Assembly: GCA_036898135.1 (NCBI GenBank)
Contig: JBAHVR010000288.1
Location: 341,501-405,500, forward strand
Source of the DNA: Oncomelania hupensis
Lineage: Eukaryota; Mollusca; Gastropoda; Littorinimorpha; Pomatiopsidae
DNA: 64,000 nucleotides
Direction of reading: 5' to 3'
The first letter of the stretch is position 1. Each line of letters begins with the position of its first letter. Shown here piece by piece: positions 45,527 to 56,249 of this stretch. The notes beneath the pieces were generated by a model, which ran no database searches, had not been told where the DNA came from, and worked only from the letters and a program-made list of their open reading frames with translations. The translations under genes were made by a program, and so were the position numbers.

Positions 45527-47518
45527 ATGGATAGGTCCAGTTCGCGAGCGCCACCGTGGCGTCGGTGCCTGGAGGGGGTGACGAGAAAAGATTCGCCGGT
45601 GGTGGTGAAGGCCATGAGCGACACTGTCATTGAGACTTCCCAGGCGTGTGAAGTGCCTGGCCCAATTGAGGGTGACCTGGTCGCCCCGGTTGATATGGGT
45701 CTGGTTACACCTAGCCGGAAGAGAGTTAGAGGAACTCTGTCTGTTTCCTCCTCCTCGTCCTCGGAGGAAGAGTTGATGGTTGACGATATCTTGGAGGAGG
45801 ATATCGGTTCGGTGTCCGATTCGGCTCGCGTGGTGGTGCGTTTGGAACCGTCCGCGGGGACAGCGCAGTGTGAGACTGCTCCCGATCTCCGGAAAGAATC
45901 TGACCACGTATGGTCTACCGTTACAGGTAGGCGTAAAAATAAAAAGGGGACCAAGGCCCTTTCAAATCCGCTACCAGTGCTGAACCATGGCCTTTGCCGT
46001 TACCCAGCTGTAGTTAAATATACGGGACGATCCCAGTCCCGCGACTCTGAAATCGCGCGGCTGGAAGCTCACTGAGCATCTGAGCGCTGCCGTCGGTCCT
46101 ATTGATCGGCTGAGACAGATCGGCGATGGTTTTCTCATAGGGTGTAAGACCCGTGTACAGCAACAAAAGCTAGTTGCACTTACAGAACTCGGACAGTTGT
46201 CGGTGGTGGTTGTCGTGCCGAGCCCTTCGGTGGAGGGTGTCATTCAGGGTATCCCCGTCTCTGTGAGCGAAGAGGATATAAAGGCCAAATGTGAGGGTGT
46301 GGTCGACCCTGATGGCCATGTACGACCGTGTACTATAAAGAGTATCCACCGTTTGAAACGAGCGGATGGACAGGCCTCCAACTCAGAGTCGTTATTGAGG
46401 CGGAAACACTCCCTGATGTTTTGCTCATCAATAGGAGAGATTATCCGGTGCGCCCGTTTGTCGCGGCAGTGGTCCGCTGCTACCAATGTCACAAATATGG
46501 TCATACTAGAAAATTCTGTAATTCTGTACAAATTTGTCCCTCGTGTGGAAAATCTGGTCATTCTGGGGAGACGTGTACTGCTAAAACACGCTCCTGTTCA
46601 AACTGCAATGGTGAGCACTCGGCTACCAATAGTAACTGTCCAGCCCTGAGGGAGCGCATTCTTGCGAATCGTCTCAGGGCATCCAACTACATGCCACGGG
46701 CCCAGGCTCTTTCCCAGGCCCGTACTCAGTTAGCAGCGGACCCTGCGCGGCTTTCGTCGTTGACAAAAACCGCTCGGGGACTCGGTGGTGTCCCTGTTGA
46801 TGTCGTGGTGGGGGCGGCGCTCCCGCCTCCTGGTCGCGATGACAAGCAAGCAAAATCCGTGTGGGGTAATCCTCGAGCCCCCGTCACCCCGGCCGTGTCG
46901 GTTGCTGTGCCACCTCGGTACTCCGTAGACCAGGCCGATCCGTTTCCCCCTTTGATAGCCACCACTTCCAATAGCGGCGTGATTCCCACTGAAGTGTCGT
47001 CTGCGCCTATCTCTGGCGGCAGCGACCCTTGGATGGCAATTAGCAAACTGGAAAACCTTGTGGATAAGTTAACAAGGGTGGTGGCCGGGTTGGCTGACAC
47101 TGTTCGGGTCTTGGCCGCGCGAAAACCGTCCACTTCTAGTCAGGTCATTTCTGACATCGGGGTCCAGTCCGATTTTGCCAGGAGTATGAGTGACGCTGCG
47201 TCCCAGTCATCTCCGGGTAAGGGTCCCGGAGGAAATACTACTGTTAGTGTATGCGATACGCCATCGCAGACTTTGCCGGCTGCAGCTACCAGGTCTTGTT
47301 TCACCCAGGCTGATCGTGGTTCCTCCGATTTTCTTAAACAAATGTCTGATTATGCGAAGTTCTTGTATGTTCACTTCGAGCCGGTTTCCGTTGATTACGC
47401 GCTGGATCTGTTTCGGTGGGGTTTTGCCTCGGGTGCGGTGGATGGAACATGGACCCGGGACACGGTGATGCCTAGGAAGCCTGTCCATCCGCTTCATAGA
47501 CACGCAAGGAAATTGTAA
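45527..47518 (+). pseudogene. I-type LINE ORF1 (Gag-like, three zinc knuckles), frameshifted
   Basis: ATG 45527 opens a Ser/Glu-rich N-terminus (VSSSSSSEEELMVDD) to 46075. The sequence then continues in another frame (~46080-46360: DRLRQIGDGFLIG..VPSPSVEGVIQGIPVSVSEEDI), and returns at about 46360 to a frame open to 47518. This last part has three CCHC knuckles (CYQCHKYGHTRKFC, CPSCGKSGHSGETC, CSNCNGEHSATNSNC), NRLRASNYMPRAQALSQART, and a C-terminal helix (ISKLENLVDKLTRVVAGLADTVRVL). ORF1 of such LINEs binds element RNA. At least two frameshifts make this copy inactive. No ORF2 follows. Confidence 0.85.
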
Positions 47519-47656
47519 TATATTTCTTTCTCTTTGCGGTTTTGCCTCGGGTGCGGTGGATGGAACATGGACCCGGGACACGGTGATGCCTAGGAAGCCT
47601 GTCCATCCGCTTCATAGACACGCAAGGAAATTGTAATATATTTCTTTCTCTTTGCG
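47421..47656. repeat. 118-bp tandem duplication at the end of ORF1
   Basis: GTTTTGCCTCGGGTGCGGTG.. through the ORF1 stop and the TATATTTCTTTCTCTTTGCG that follows is present twice with a 118-base period (47421-47538, 47539-47656) and no visible differences. The duplication repeats the last ~30 codons and the stop of ORF1. Confidence 0.92.
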
Positions 47657-48206
47657 GTTTTGTCGGTTGTAGCTGTTGTTTTTTATTTTTTGTCTGCTTG
47701 CTTTTTTAAATTTTTAATATGTGCGTAACCTATCCGTTTTGGTCCTTGACCATTTTTATCTTTGTTTAGTTTCTATTTTTGTAAATTTAACGACTTTTCG
47801 GGCTAGTATAGCCATTTTTAGGTCCCATTTTTTTTATCCTTATTTTAACTATAATATGGTATATGTTTTTAACCGTGGCCCTGATAGGATTTTATTTTTA
47901 ACCAGCTTTTATATTCAGTCAGCCCTGACCCTGTATCAAAGCTTTACAGACCTGGTCTGTTATCAATATAAAAGTCCTTTTTCAATTTTTGTAATTTTCA
48001 TTCTACTTTGCTCATAAGCGCCCTTAGTCTTAGGCATGTATAAGTGTCCACCTAACCCTTCTGAGCCTATAAGCGTCCACCCAGCCCTTTCGTACGCCCA
48101 CGCTTTGTCTGCGACCCCTTCAGCCTGTGCTATTAAGTCATCTCTCATCCTGTGACCTGTTTATAACGGTCCTAATCTTCGTTCTACCCTCATCGGGAAA
48201 TCTCCT

Positions 48207-48235
48207 GTCCCTTATAAGCGCAAGTTTCTAGGGAC
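48207..48235 (+). other. LINE 3'-terminal hairpin (copy 2), stem variant
   Basis: GTCCCT pairs with AGGGAC: at the inner pair, T:A replaces the usual C:G. The loop contains TATAAGC and GTTTC; GTTAATC follows. Confidence 0.75.
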
Positions 48236-48242
48236 GTTAATC

Positions 48243-48985
48243 ATAGAATACATACATTCACAAGGTGAAGTCTGAAGGAAGAGGACATACTCTCCAATCT
48301 GGCAGTTTTATCGGAACATTTTACTCCAAAACTTTTAAACCAGCACTGAGGACAGTGCCTGGGTCATCCATTGACACAGAGCTGGATATACTCCTACATT
48401 GCTCTACCACGGATCTTCAGCCCTCTAGAGTCTAATACTCTTGGGGGTACTACGAATTTCCTGCTGACTACACTGCCAGAGTCTAAAACTCTGGTGGTAC
48501 AAGATACGCTTTGCTGTCTCCACTTGGCGCTCAAGTTACGCTTTGCAGTCCACCAAGATATGCTTTGCTGTTCACCTCCTGCTGGGGATTGAGCAGTCAG
48601 AAAGGTTCCAAAAGGTTCATCTTAAAAGCAGTCGCTCTGGTGAAGTACCTTTGGCCCTTGGCCCCCTTAGCTATTTAATCAGTAAATCCTCAGAGACCGA
48701 AGTCTCACCCCATAGGTGGGGAGGATAGCCGTCAGCTGCTGTCCCTGCCTAATGGGGGATAGCTTGTGTGGCCACCCTGTTGGGAATTTTGGCATCACAC
48801 ACCGAGTCCTGGACTCGTAGCGGCCTTTTCCCGTTGATAGTAAGGACACGTTTTCATCTATCTTCTCTTTGTTTCTGTTCTTCCATATTGAAAATTCGTA
48901 TTGTCTTTTTGTCTCCTCCGACATTCTGTCCACTTTATTTTTTTTTTTTTTTTTTTATTTTTTTTTTCTCATGTAATTTTAGATA
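48243..48985 (+). promoter_or_regulatory. LINE 5' UTR
   Basis: Non-coding leader with repeated phrases: AGAGTCTAATACTCT.. (48427) and AGAGTCTAAAACTCT.. (48478), each a small hairpin followed by GGTAC; also TACGCTTTGC-like repeats at 48502, 48537 and 48560. A T-rich run (48928-48967) precedes ORF1. LINE promoters are usually internal to this region, but no defined box was identified. Confidence 0.55.
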
Positions 48986-51202
48986 GTGACAATGACCAGC
49001 CCAATACTTGAATCCGACATTGACCCAAATGATGAGATCGATCATGACTCTGACCATGTACACTTACCGGAAGAGCCCCATTGGTGCACTCTCTCGGCCA
49101 GCACATCTGGCTCTGACTCAGAGCCCACGCCTCAGGTGAAGGGACTGAAACAGAAAACGAAGAAGACAACCCACACACAAAAAGATTTTTTACTGTCTGA
49201 CCCAAAGCCAGTAGACTCGGCCAAGGCCAACAAAAAGGCCGCCAGACGTGCACGCGAATTACTCCGACAAAAACGTGCGGGCGTTTGCTCACCTGCTGCC
49301 ACTGAGTCGCTGCGGGGCGCAGGTAGTAACCTGCTGCCTGCGGCTGACATTCAGTCCCCCTTGCATACAAACACACCATCCAGGAAACGAACTTACCCTC
49401 ATACCTCCCAGGTACCACACGCCAAGCGCAGTATCCTGGGCCCGCTCATGTCCGATCTAAATGACGAGGCTGGGATGCCTCCCCCTGATGACAACCCCCT
49501 CGTTGGGGATCCCGAACACCTGAGCGCTCCCAGTGCACATGACACCTCTCCTCAACCAGAACCAATGCTCCAATCAGACCCTCATGTTACCAACATCGCC
49601 CCGCGGGATGGGGCGAAGGACTCCTCGTCCGGCCGGGATCCTCTGCCGGCGCTCTCGCGAGGTAATTCATCGGCTGCTAGGCAGAGTGACTCCGACAACT
49701 TGTCCGGACGAGATAGTTCAGCGCCGGGTAATGGGGCGTCTCGTTCACCTCAAGCTGGCTCTACACCAAAAAAGTCTTATGCTGCGGCAGCGCGTTCCAA
49801 CGCAGCTGCCACTGGCTTCAAACGCACTTATCGTCCTACCCAGTCCAGGATTGGCTCTGAGCCGGTCGCCTACCCGGTCATTATACACGACTGCGGAGGT
49901 GGCCACGCTACCTTTTCTGGGCTGGGGCCATACGGTCAACCTAAACTGCTCAAGAGTCTAGTGGGCGACGTCCTCAGTATTCGAAAGATCCCATCTGGGG
50001 ACCATCTAGTCTCTTGCGTCTCCAAAGCCCAACAAGGACAACTGTTCCGCACCGCTAATCCTAGTGGAATTATTTGGACCACACGTATCCCCTCTGCTAC
50101 CACGGTAGGTGTAATTCGTGGACTACTGGCTGAGGGTGATGACAAAAGTTTCCTATCCCAGGTCAAAGATGACCTAACCCAACAAAATTTGTCGGTGGAG
50201 TCAGTCACACGACTCACCAGAGCCGGAGGGCATCCATCTGCTGCCTTCAAGGTCGTTTTTGGCCTCTTGGCCTTGCCGGAGGTGGTGACGCTCGGCCGAA
50301 CCCGATATGGAGTAGACCCATATGTGGCACCGGTAATGCGATGCACCAAGTGCCAGCTACTGGGCCACGTTCGTCATCAATGCCGTCGCCGTACGGAAAG
50401 ATGTGCCCGATGTGGTAAGGACCACAAAACGAAAGAATGCGATTCTAGTGTCAGAATCTGTGTGAATTGTAATGGCGCACACTCCTCGGCCTGGGGGGGG
50501 GGGGGGTGCCCTGAAGTCGAGATTTGTCGCAGGGCCAATCGGCTCCGTGGATCTAACTATCTCTCCTTTGCGACGGCCGTCGCCCAGGCTAGGACTGGCG
50601 CAGGTAGAGATGGTTCACCGATTGGCACTCAGACGTATTCATTGCGTCACTTCCCTGGCGGGCGCGCACAGACCCTTCGTCAACGCGCACCTAGCATCGT
50701 GGCTGAGGATGGCGTCTTGAGTGGCCCCCTGGTGACGGGGACTGTCGCGGCAGCTGCCGCAGACCTACCGCCTGTGGTGGATGGGGTTGGTGGCACTGGG
50801 GGCGTCTCGGCTCCCTGTGCAGGCCTGCCTCGCTCTCCCAAACCGGATCGTCGCCCAAAGGGTGCACCTACACAGACCTCTCACCGAAAGAAGGATCGCG
50901 CTGTGCGACCCACCGTCAGCTCCCAACGGGAGGAGGCACGACACGCGCGTGCTCCAAACGTTCGCGGTTCCACGACTCTCGGAACTCAGGACGCGCATTC
51001 TTCGATAACTCCCCAAGCCTCGCTGGCAGGGCACGCTCTTCCACAGATGTTGACACAGCTGGCGGACCTGGAGGCCCCTCTTATGGCTAGCCTGGACGCA
51101 CTGCCCCCTGACCTGGCCCCAACACGGGCCATCTTCACTACGCTTTTTATCCTTTTGAAATCTATCTGCACAATACTAATCCATAATGGCCCCCAATCTT
51201 AA
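48986..51202 (+). CDS. I-type LINE ORF1 protein, 738 residues
   Basis: Starts MTSPILESDIDPNDE. The N-terminal half is low-complexity, with basic patches (KANKKAARRARELLRQKRAG). A folded region follows, about residues 290-450 (YPVIIHDCGGGHATFSGLGPYGQPKLL..KFVVFGL-like). Three CCHC knuckles lie at about 453-510: CTKCQLLGHVRHQC, CARCGKDHKTKEC, and CVNCNGAHSSAW..C. The third is crossed by a run of fourteen G (50493-50506) that stays in frame. The C-terminus ends with a helical motif (LPQMLTQLADLEAPLMASLDALPPDLA), also kept in the truncated copy. It would bind LINE RNA as a nucleocapsid-like chaperone. The stop overlaps the ORF2 start by 17 bases. Confidence 0.9.
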   Translation: MTMTSPILESDIDPNDEIDHDSDHVHLPEEPHWCTLSASTSGSDSEPTPQVKGLKQKTKKTTHTQKDFLLSDPKPVDSAKANKKAARRARELLRQKRAGVCSPAATESLRGAGSNLLPAADIQSPLHTNTPSRKRTYPHTSQVPHAKRSILGPLMSDLNDEAGMPPPDDNPLVGDPEHLSAPSAHDTSPQPEPMLQSDPHVTNIAPRDGAKDSSSGRDPLPALSRGNSSAARQSDSDNLSGRDSSAPGNGASRSPQAGSTPKKSYAAAARSNAAATGFKRTYRPTQSRIGSEPVAYPVIIHDCGGGHATFSGLGPYGQPKLLKSLVGDVLSIRKIPSGDHLVSCVSKAQQGQLFRTANPSGIIWTTRIPSATTVGVIRGLLAEGDDKSFLSQVKDDLTQQNLSVESVTRLTRAGGHPSAAFKVVFGLLALPEVVTLGRTRYGVDPYVAPVMRCTKCQLLGHVRHQCRRRTERCARCGKDHKTKECDSSVRICVNCNGAHSSAWGGGGCPEVEICRRANRLRGSNYLSFATAVAQARTGAGRDGSPIGTQTYSLRHFPGGRAQTLRQRAPSIVAEDGVLSGPLVTGTVAAAAADLPPVVDGVGGTGGVSAPCAGLPRSPKPDRRPKGAPTQTSHRKKDRAVRPTVSSQREEARHARAPNVRGSTTLGTQDAHSSITPQASLAGHALPQMLTQLADLEAPLMASLDALPPDLAPTRAIFTTLFILLKSICTILIHNGPQS

Positions 51203-54200
51203 TAAGTTCCTGCTCCTGCTCCTGTTATACCTGAGCTTCCCCATACGTGGAATGGACGCTCTGCAAATTTTCCAATACAATTGTAGGTCCAAAGCGACCC
51301 TTATTAACTCCCTTCCCCTGCTGAACAGAGACATTGAACAGAGCCATGTACTCTGTTTACAATCCCTTAATTGTAAAAGAAGCGACCTCTTGGTCATACC
51401 TGGGTTTCACTACCCCCCCTTATATACAACTGGCGAACACGACAAAATCTATGTCGCGACTTACATTAGGCACGGGTTAACGGCCGTCGATCTGGGACCA
51501 GTTGACGAGGAAGACGGAGGTGGCTTTACCTCCTCCCTCCGTATCACTCTGGAGGGACATGGCCTCTCCGGCCCTGTTCAGATTCTGAATTATTACCACC
51601 CTAAAGGCTGTCGTAGTTTCGACTGGCTCGCCCCCATCGTCTCCAGTGGTCACTGGATTGTCCTTGGCGACTTTAACTGCCGGGATGGGCGGTGGGAGGA
51701 GGACTGCCCTAACTTCTCCACTAGTATTGGCGAAGCTCTTACGGAGGCCAACTTGACCATTCTAAATGATGGGTCTTCCACCAGAATCCCGGACAGGGCC
51801 GACCACTCGAGCTCTGCCATTGACCTCTGCTTTGTGACGCCCGATCTCGTGCCGTGCACTACATGGGCCGTTGCGCATGACCCGGCGTTCTCCGACCATC
51901 TGCCCATAATTGTCAGGGTAGATGGACGTCCACAGTCCGAGACCCCCCCACCCACTCGTGTAAATTGGAAGAGGGTGGACTGGGAGAGATATTCTTCTTG
52001 TTTAGAATCTTTCATGCTCCCTTTGGGAGTTCCCCTCGACGATGCGGAGACCAGCCTGCGGGAGGCCCTTAGCTCCGCCCTTGCCATGAGCGCACCAGCG
52101 GACAATCGCCGGACTACCGGGATCCCAAAACCCTGGTGGACAGAGGAGTGCAGACTGGCCGTGCGAAACAAGCGGACAGCGTATAAACACTACAAGGCAC
52201 TGAATTCACCGGCCACCTACCAGGAGATGCGTTCCACCAAGTTCGCCGCCAAGCGTGTCATAGCCGCAGCCAAGAGGGACTATGGACTGGCCAAACTCAA
52301 CGAGGCCCAAACCTTAGGCGAGGTCTGGACAAACCTGCGTCGATTGCGCGGAAACTATCGACCATTAGACCCTACCATGTCCGATGGACACAGCGTCCTG
52401 TCAACAGCCGAAGAAAAGGCCGAGGCCTTTCTCTCACTATTCGTGTCCGCCAGTGATGGCACACGCCTGCCTCCTGGGGAGGCAGAGAGACGGCAGACCT
52501 ATGAGACAACCTTAGACCCAGAACCTACACCAGATCCACCTACCCATCTCTTCACATTACATGAATTGGCCAGGGCCCTTAGGTCTTGCCCTACCAACAA
52601 AAACGCCGGCCCTGATGGGATTCACTATCAAATGCTAGTTAAATCACCTGCCTCATTTAAGACGGTGCTGCTGTCCTTTTTTAATCACTGTTTTTCCGCC
52701 GGCCGGGTGCCTGACGCTTGGAGGCGAGCCACTGTCGTCCCAGTACACAAAGCGGGAAAGCCGCGTAATAGAATAGACAGCTACCGACCTATTTCGCTCA
52801 CATCTCACATGAGCAAAGTCTACGAGCGGATGATTAAACAGCGACTCAATTACTTTTGCTCTCAAAGGAATGTTATCCCCACCCTGCAGGCCGGTTTTCG
52901 CCGCGGGAGGGGCATAACCGACCATTTAGTAAAGTTAAATGAGCACGTCAGGAGGGCCCTCCAGAAACGGAGAGCGGTCCTGGCGTGCTTCTTCGATGTG
53001 TCGCGTGCTTTTGACTCCGTCTGGCACGCGGCTCTCACCACCAAACTCAAATCACTGGGGGTCGACCCCTCCATCCGATCATTTGTCACCTCCTTTCTTC
53101 ACAATAGGAGGATCAGGGTCCGCTGGGGTGGCGCCCTCTCTGGTGAGGGCAGGCTCCTCATGGGCGTCCCCCAGGGATCCGTGATAGCTCCATTACTATT
53201 CTCTATTGCTCTGTCAGGGATGGGCCTGTGCCCTCCCCATTCCTCTATCGTCACGATGTATGCGGACGACATAGCTTTATGGCGGACCACGAGTAGTCGC
53301 CCCCTGCGGCCTCAGCACCGCCTTTTCCGCAGGGATGTCGACTATTTTCAGACTGACGTAGACTCTGTCTCGTCGACTTTACGGGAGGTGGGTCTTTTCC
53401 TTGCCCCGGAAAAAACCGTTTTCGTCCCTTTTGCGGCTCGATGGGAGAGTGGCTTCAACACCATGAGCATCCGAGTGAATGACACAATGGTACCGGCATC
53501 TAAAAAGGTACGATATCTCGGGTTCATTTTTCAGCAGAATGGCCAGTACAGCTCGCATGCCGAGCGAAACTATAACAGTGCCTCCCGCGCCATCTCTGTT
53601 CTGCTGGCAGTTCGCCGGGAGACCTGGGGCAGCGACCCCAAGGCCCTTGTGGTCCTGGTACAGTCTTTGGTCCGTTCTCGCCTTACCTTTGGGGCCGAGT
53701 TACTATACGACCTACCGGCCTATCGTATACAACGGATGGAGTGCTTGGAGTGTAGGGCCCTTCGAATCGCCCTATCACTCCCCTCCGCCACTTCACCAGC
53801 CATGGTGTATCGCCTGGCCGGTATTTTGCCGCTAAAGTTCTACTTTACCCAGTTAGCATCTTCCTATATGCTCAGAGCGGGCCTGGTCCCTAATACCACC
53901 CGTGAGGAGCTCTTGCCCTCCTTTATGTGGCCGATCACGGCTCGACCTGTCTTGGGGATGGCCGAAGCCGTCGCTAGACAACTAGGTGACCCCTTTCGAT
54001 GCGGAGTCCGCGTTGATAAGAATCCACCCCCTCGTCCCCCGTGGGAACCAACTCCTAGCGTCTTGGTCTTGGGAGACGGTCGCCTTTCTCGTGCGAGCGA
54101 CCTGCCCACTCTTACTTCACTTGCCAAGGAACTTATTGACTCCCTTTCCAGCTCAGTGCGAGTTTTCACTGACGGGAGTGTCCTACCCGGCGGAGAGGCG

Positions 54201-55001
54201 GGATTCGGCTTTTGTTCAGACATCGGCGGTACCGTCTCTGGTGGCTTGCCACCTGGTACCTCAGTCATCGCTTGCGAACTAGTGGCCATAAGGGAAGCCT
54301 TGGGCACGCTGGGTGGGGTCTCTCTCCCCCCCGGCTCCCAGATTTCTGTTCTAAGTGACTCCTTGAGTGCTCTTCGGAGCATCGAGGGGATGGGCAGTGG
54401 CTCCAGACCTGGACTGGTCCATTCGGTCCTCGATTCCGTTTCCTCTCTCGCGTCCGACGGACATCCCGTGCATTTCTACTGGGTGCCCTCCCATGTGGGC
54501 CTTCCGGGCAATGAGATGGCGGACCGTGCTGCCGCCATCGGGTCGACTGGTCTCGCTAAGGCCTCTTTACTCTTACGCCCCTCCGCTTCTGAGGTCAAGG
54601 CCAAGGTGAAGCAAAAACTATGGCGTCTCTGGGATGATGAGTACCTCACATGGTGTGGTGACAGATGGGATCGCACCCTCCTGGGTGGAAACCGGCCGAT
54701 GCCGCTCTATGCCAGCTATCCTCCCCACCTGACTACTATCATGATGCGCCTTTGCACCGGGGTCTGTCCCCACCCTTTCTTCCCCGCCCAGTGTGTATGT
54801 GGCGGGACGATCGACTACGAACACTGTATCTTCCTGTGTTCTGCTCTGGAGGCTGACTTTGCTCCTGTCAGGACAGCCTGCCTTGCCTTGCAGCTGGGAA
54901 ATCTGCATGATCTTGTGGCCTATTCTCTGTCCCTCGACCTTAGACTATTGCTGCGAACAGCTGTGTGCGCGTACCAATCTTGTGTGGCTGCACACCTCTA
55001 G
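51186..55001 (+). CDS. I-type LINE ORF2: endonuclease, reverse transcriptase, RNase H, 1,271 residues
   Basis: APE endonuclease occupies about residues 20-240 (FQYNCRSKATL, VLCLQSLNCKR, VLGDFNCRDGRW, SDHLPIIV). RT lies about 450-780: NAGPDGIHYQM, YRPISLTSHMSKVYERMI, CFFDVSRAFDSVWHAAL, MGVPQGSVIAPLLFSIALSG, YADDIALW (active site ~692), then KKVRYLGFIFQQNG. RNase H at about 990-1110 has VFTDGSVLPGGEAGFG (D), CELVAIREAL (E), VLSDSLSAL (D) and HFYWVPSHVGLPGNEMAD (H, D). The C-terminal Cys/His motif is CVCGGTIDYEHCIFLC. No break is visible and all catalytic residues are present. The enzyme would nick target DNA and prime cDNA synthesis from the LINE 3' end. It starts at ATG 51186 inside the end of ORF1, suggesting reinitiation or coupled translation; MDALQIF at 51252 is an alternative start. 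Confidence 0.93.
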   Translation: MAPNLNKFLLLLLLYLSFPIRGMDALQIFQYNCRSKATLINSLPLLNRDIEQSHVLCLQSLNCKRSDLLVIPGFHYPPLYTTGEHDKIYVATYIRHGLTAVDLGPVDEEDGGGFTSSLRITLEGHGLSGPVQILNYYHPKGCRSFDWLAPIVSSGHWIVLGDFNCRDGRWEEDCPNFSTSIGEALTEANLTILNDGSSTRIPDRADHSSSAIDLCFVTPDLVPCTTWAVAHDPAFSDHLPIIVRVDGRPQSETPPPTRVNWKRVDWERYSSCLESFMLPLGVPLDDAETSLREALSSALAMSAPADNRRTTGIPKPWWTEECRLAVRNKRTAYKHYKALNSPATYQEMRSTKFAAKRVIAAAKRDYGLAKLNEAQTLGEVWTNLRRLRGNYRPLDPTMSDGHSVLSTAEEKAEAFLSLFVSASDGTRLPPGEAERRQTYETTLDPEPTPDPPTHLFTLHELARALRSCPTNKNAGPDGIHYQMLVKSPASFKTVLLSFFNHCFSAGRVPDAWRRATVVPVHKAGKPRNRIDSYRPISLTSHMSKVYERMIKQRLNYFCSQRNVIPTLQAGFRRGRGITDHLVKLNEHVRRALQKRRAVLACFFDVSRAFDSVWHAALTTKLKSLGVDPSIRSFVTSFLHNRRIRVRWGGALSGEGRLLMGVPQGSVIAPLLFSIALSGMGLCPPHSSIVTMYADDIALWRTTSSRPLRPQHRLFRRDVDYFQTDVDSVSSTLREVGLFLAPEKTVFVPFAARWESGFNTMSIRVNDTMVPASKKVRYLGFIFQQNGQYSSHAERNYNSASRAISVLLAVRRETWGSDPKALVVLVQSLVRSRLTFGAELLYDLPAYRIQRMECLECRALRIALSLPSATSPAMVYRLAGILPLKFYFTQLASSYMLRAGLVPNTTREELLPSFMWPITARPVLGMAEAVARQLGDPFRCGVRVDKNPPPRPPWEPTPSVLVLGDGRLSRASDLPTLTSLAKELIDSLSSSVRVFTDGSVLPGGEAGFGFCSDIGGTVSGGLPPGTSVIACELVAIREALGTLGGVSLPPGSQISVLSDSLSALRSIEGMGSGSRPGLVHSVLDSVSSLASDGHPVHFYWVPSHVGLPGNEMADRAAAIGSTGLAKASLLLRPSASEVKAKVKQKLWRLWDDEYLTWCGDRWDRTLLGGNRPMPLYASYPPHLTTIMMRLCTGVCPHPFFPAQCVCGGTIDYEHCIFLCSALEADFAPVRTACLALQLGNLHDLVAYSLSLDLRLLLRTAVCAYQSCVAAHL

Positions 55002-56221
55002 GACTCCTGGCCCTAACCTGGACCGTGTGTTTATATACACCCAGTCGCCGCTTGACTTGACACCACCTCCAGAGTAACGTCCCTGGGACCCCTGCGCCCC
55101 AAACCTGGTTTGACGGCTGCCGGGGCCCGGCGGTCTTGTAGCGATACCCTCCTTAGGATATCTCGGGCGGGGCACCCTGTGCCTCTCCCTTGAGGCTCGC
55201 TACGCCCTTTGACTGACACACCTATCAAGACACCTCATTACACGTAGACACCTTCAGTCGACCCCTAGGGCCTGGGTGCTACTGCTAAGGACTGACGTTA
55301 TAGATATGATGGCGGCAGAGACTCTAGTCCTGTGCCTCTATCTAACACAACCTAAATCTTACCCAACGATTACATTCTTACTATTACTGGCCACCTTATA
55401 AGACCTAGGGTTCGTGTCCCAGTAACCATGGACTGACCTTCCCATTTTGCCACCCGGTTCCCGCGCCTCGGACCTGGTCCGATGGTAGCCCTGGGCTTCC
55501 GTGGTGTGCCTGGCTGACTAGAGATTGTAGGCACCTGGTGCCTACCCTATGCCTAGCCCTTACCTATGGACTGACTACTTATAAAGACTTAACCCCGTTT
55601 GTATGTACCACAGTTGACCCCCTGGGTCCTTGGTGATACCTCTCATGGTCTGACATTCGTGACTGGTTGACCTTCAGTTGACCTTTGTCCTGGGTCCCAG
55701 CCTCACTCTTTTCATATAGGTATCAATGAAAAATCTTTATTGACGCTCCAGACGACTTATGGACAACGACTTTGTACCCACTGACCTCCAGACCCGACTC
55801 GCCGATTTTTGGGATGACTTCTACAAGTCCCCTCACTATAGGCGTATAACCTTTAGGTACCGACATGTTAATGGAACAAGTAGTTAGAATTGTCAATGCA
55901 TAACGACTTTCTCCTCTCATCGACTAGGCACTGTCCCATTTTAACAGTTGTATTTATCCTATAGATGTCCTCTCCTGACACTGGACTGCCATGTTTTAAG
56001 ACTTATCTATTTGACACCTCGACTTGTCAACACGGATGTACATCATCCGTATCACTATATATACATTATTTTCTTCTAATTTTGTCTTATGTTGTCTTGT
56101 CCTTTTATACGTGGTCCTGATAGGATTTTTATCCCTTGATAGGAGGCTTTTAATACAAATTTTTATTCTCCCTAACCCATCTTTGTCCCTATTTTTTATA
56201 ATTTGTCTTCTTAATCACATA
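55002..56221 (+). other. LINE 3' UTR
   Basis: About 1.2 kb, non-coding, with repeated GTTGACC..GGGTCC..-type phrases (about 55256-55290, 55610-55640, 55668-55705) also seen in the truncated copy. GTGGTCCTGATAGGATTTTT at 56111 is shared with 18382 and 47876. Confidence 0.65.
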
Positions 56222-56249
56222 GTCCCCTATATGCTGATGTGTCGGGGAC
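56222..56249 (+). other. LINE 3'-terminal hairpin (copy 3, intact LINE)
   Basis: GTCCCC..GGGGAC with loop TATATGCTGATGTGTC, then TATAATTTTATCAAATCAATC. This copy ties the hairpin to an intact, domain-complete LINE. Confidence 0.8.

Larger units (their letters stand above)
45004..48242 (+). mobile_element. I-type LINE lacking ORF2
   Basis: ORF1 is followed after only ~690 bases by LINE 3'-UTR landmarks (CCCTGATAGGATTTTATTTT near 47880; CAGACCTGGTCTG near 47948-47960) and by the terminal hairpin at 48207-48235 and GTTAATC. The whole of ORF2 is therefore missing, by internal deletion or template switching. The tail was later split at 48242 by the intact LINE and resumes at 56289. The 5' boundary is uncertain. 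Confidence 0.65.

Noticed and set aside
51650..52171. 173-codon minus-strand frame opposite LINE ORF2
   Set aside because: Antisense shadow of a GC-rich coding frame.
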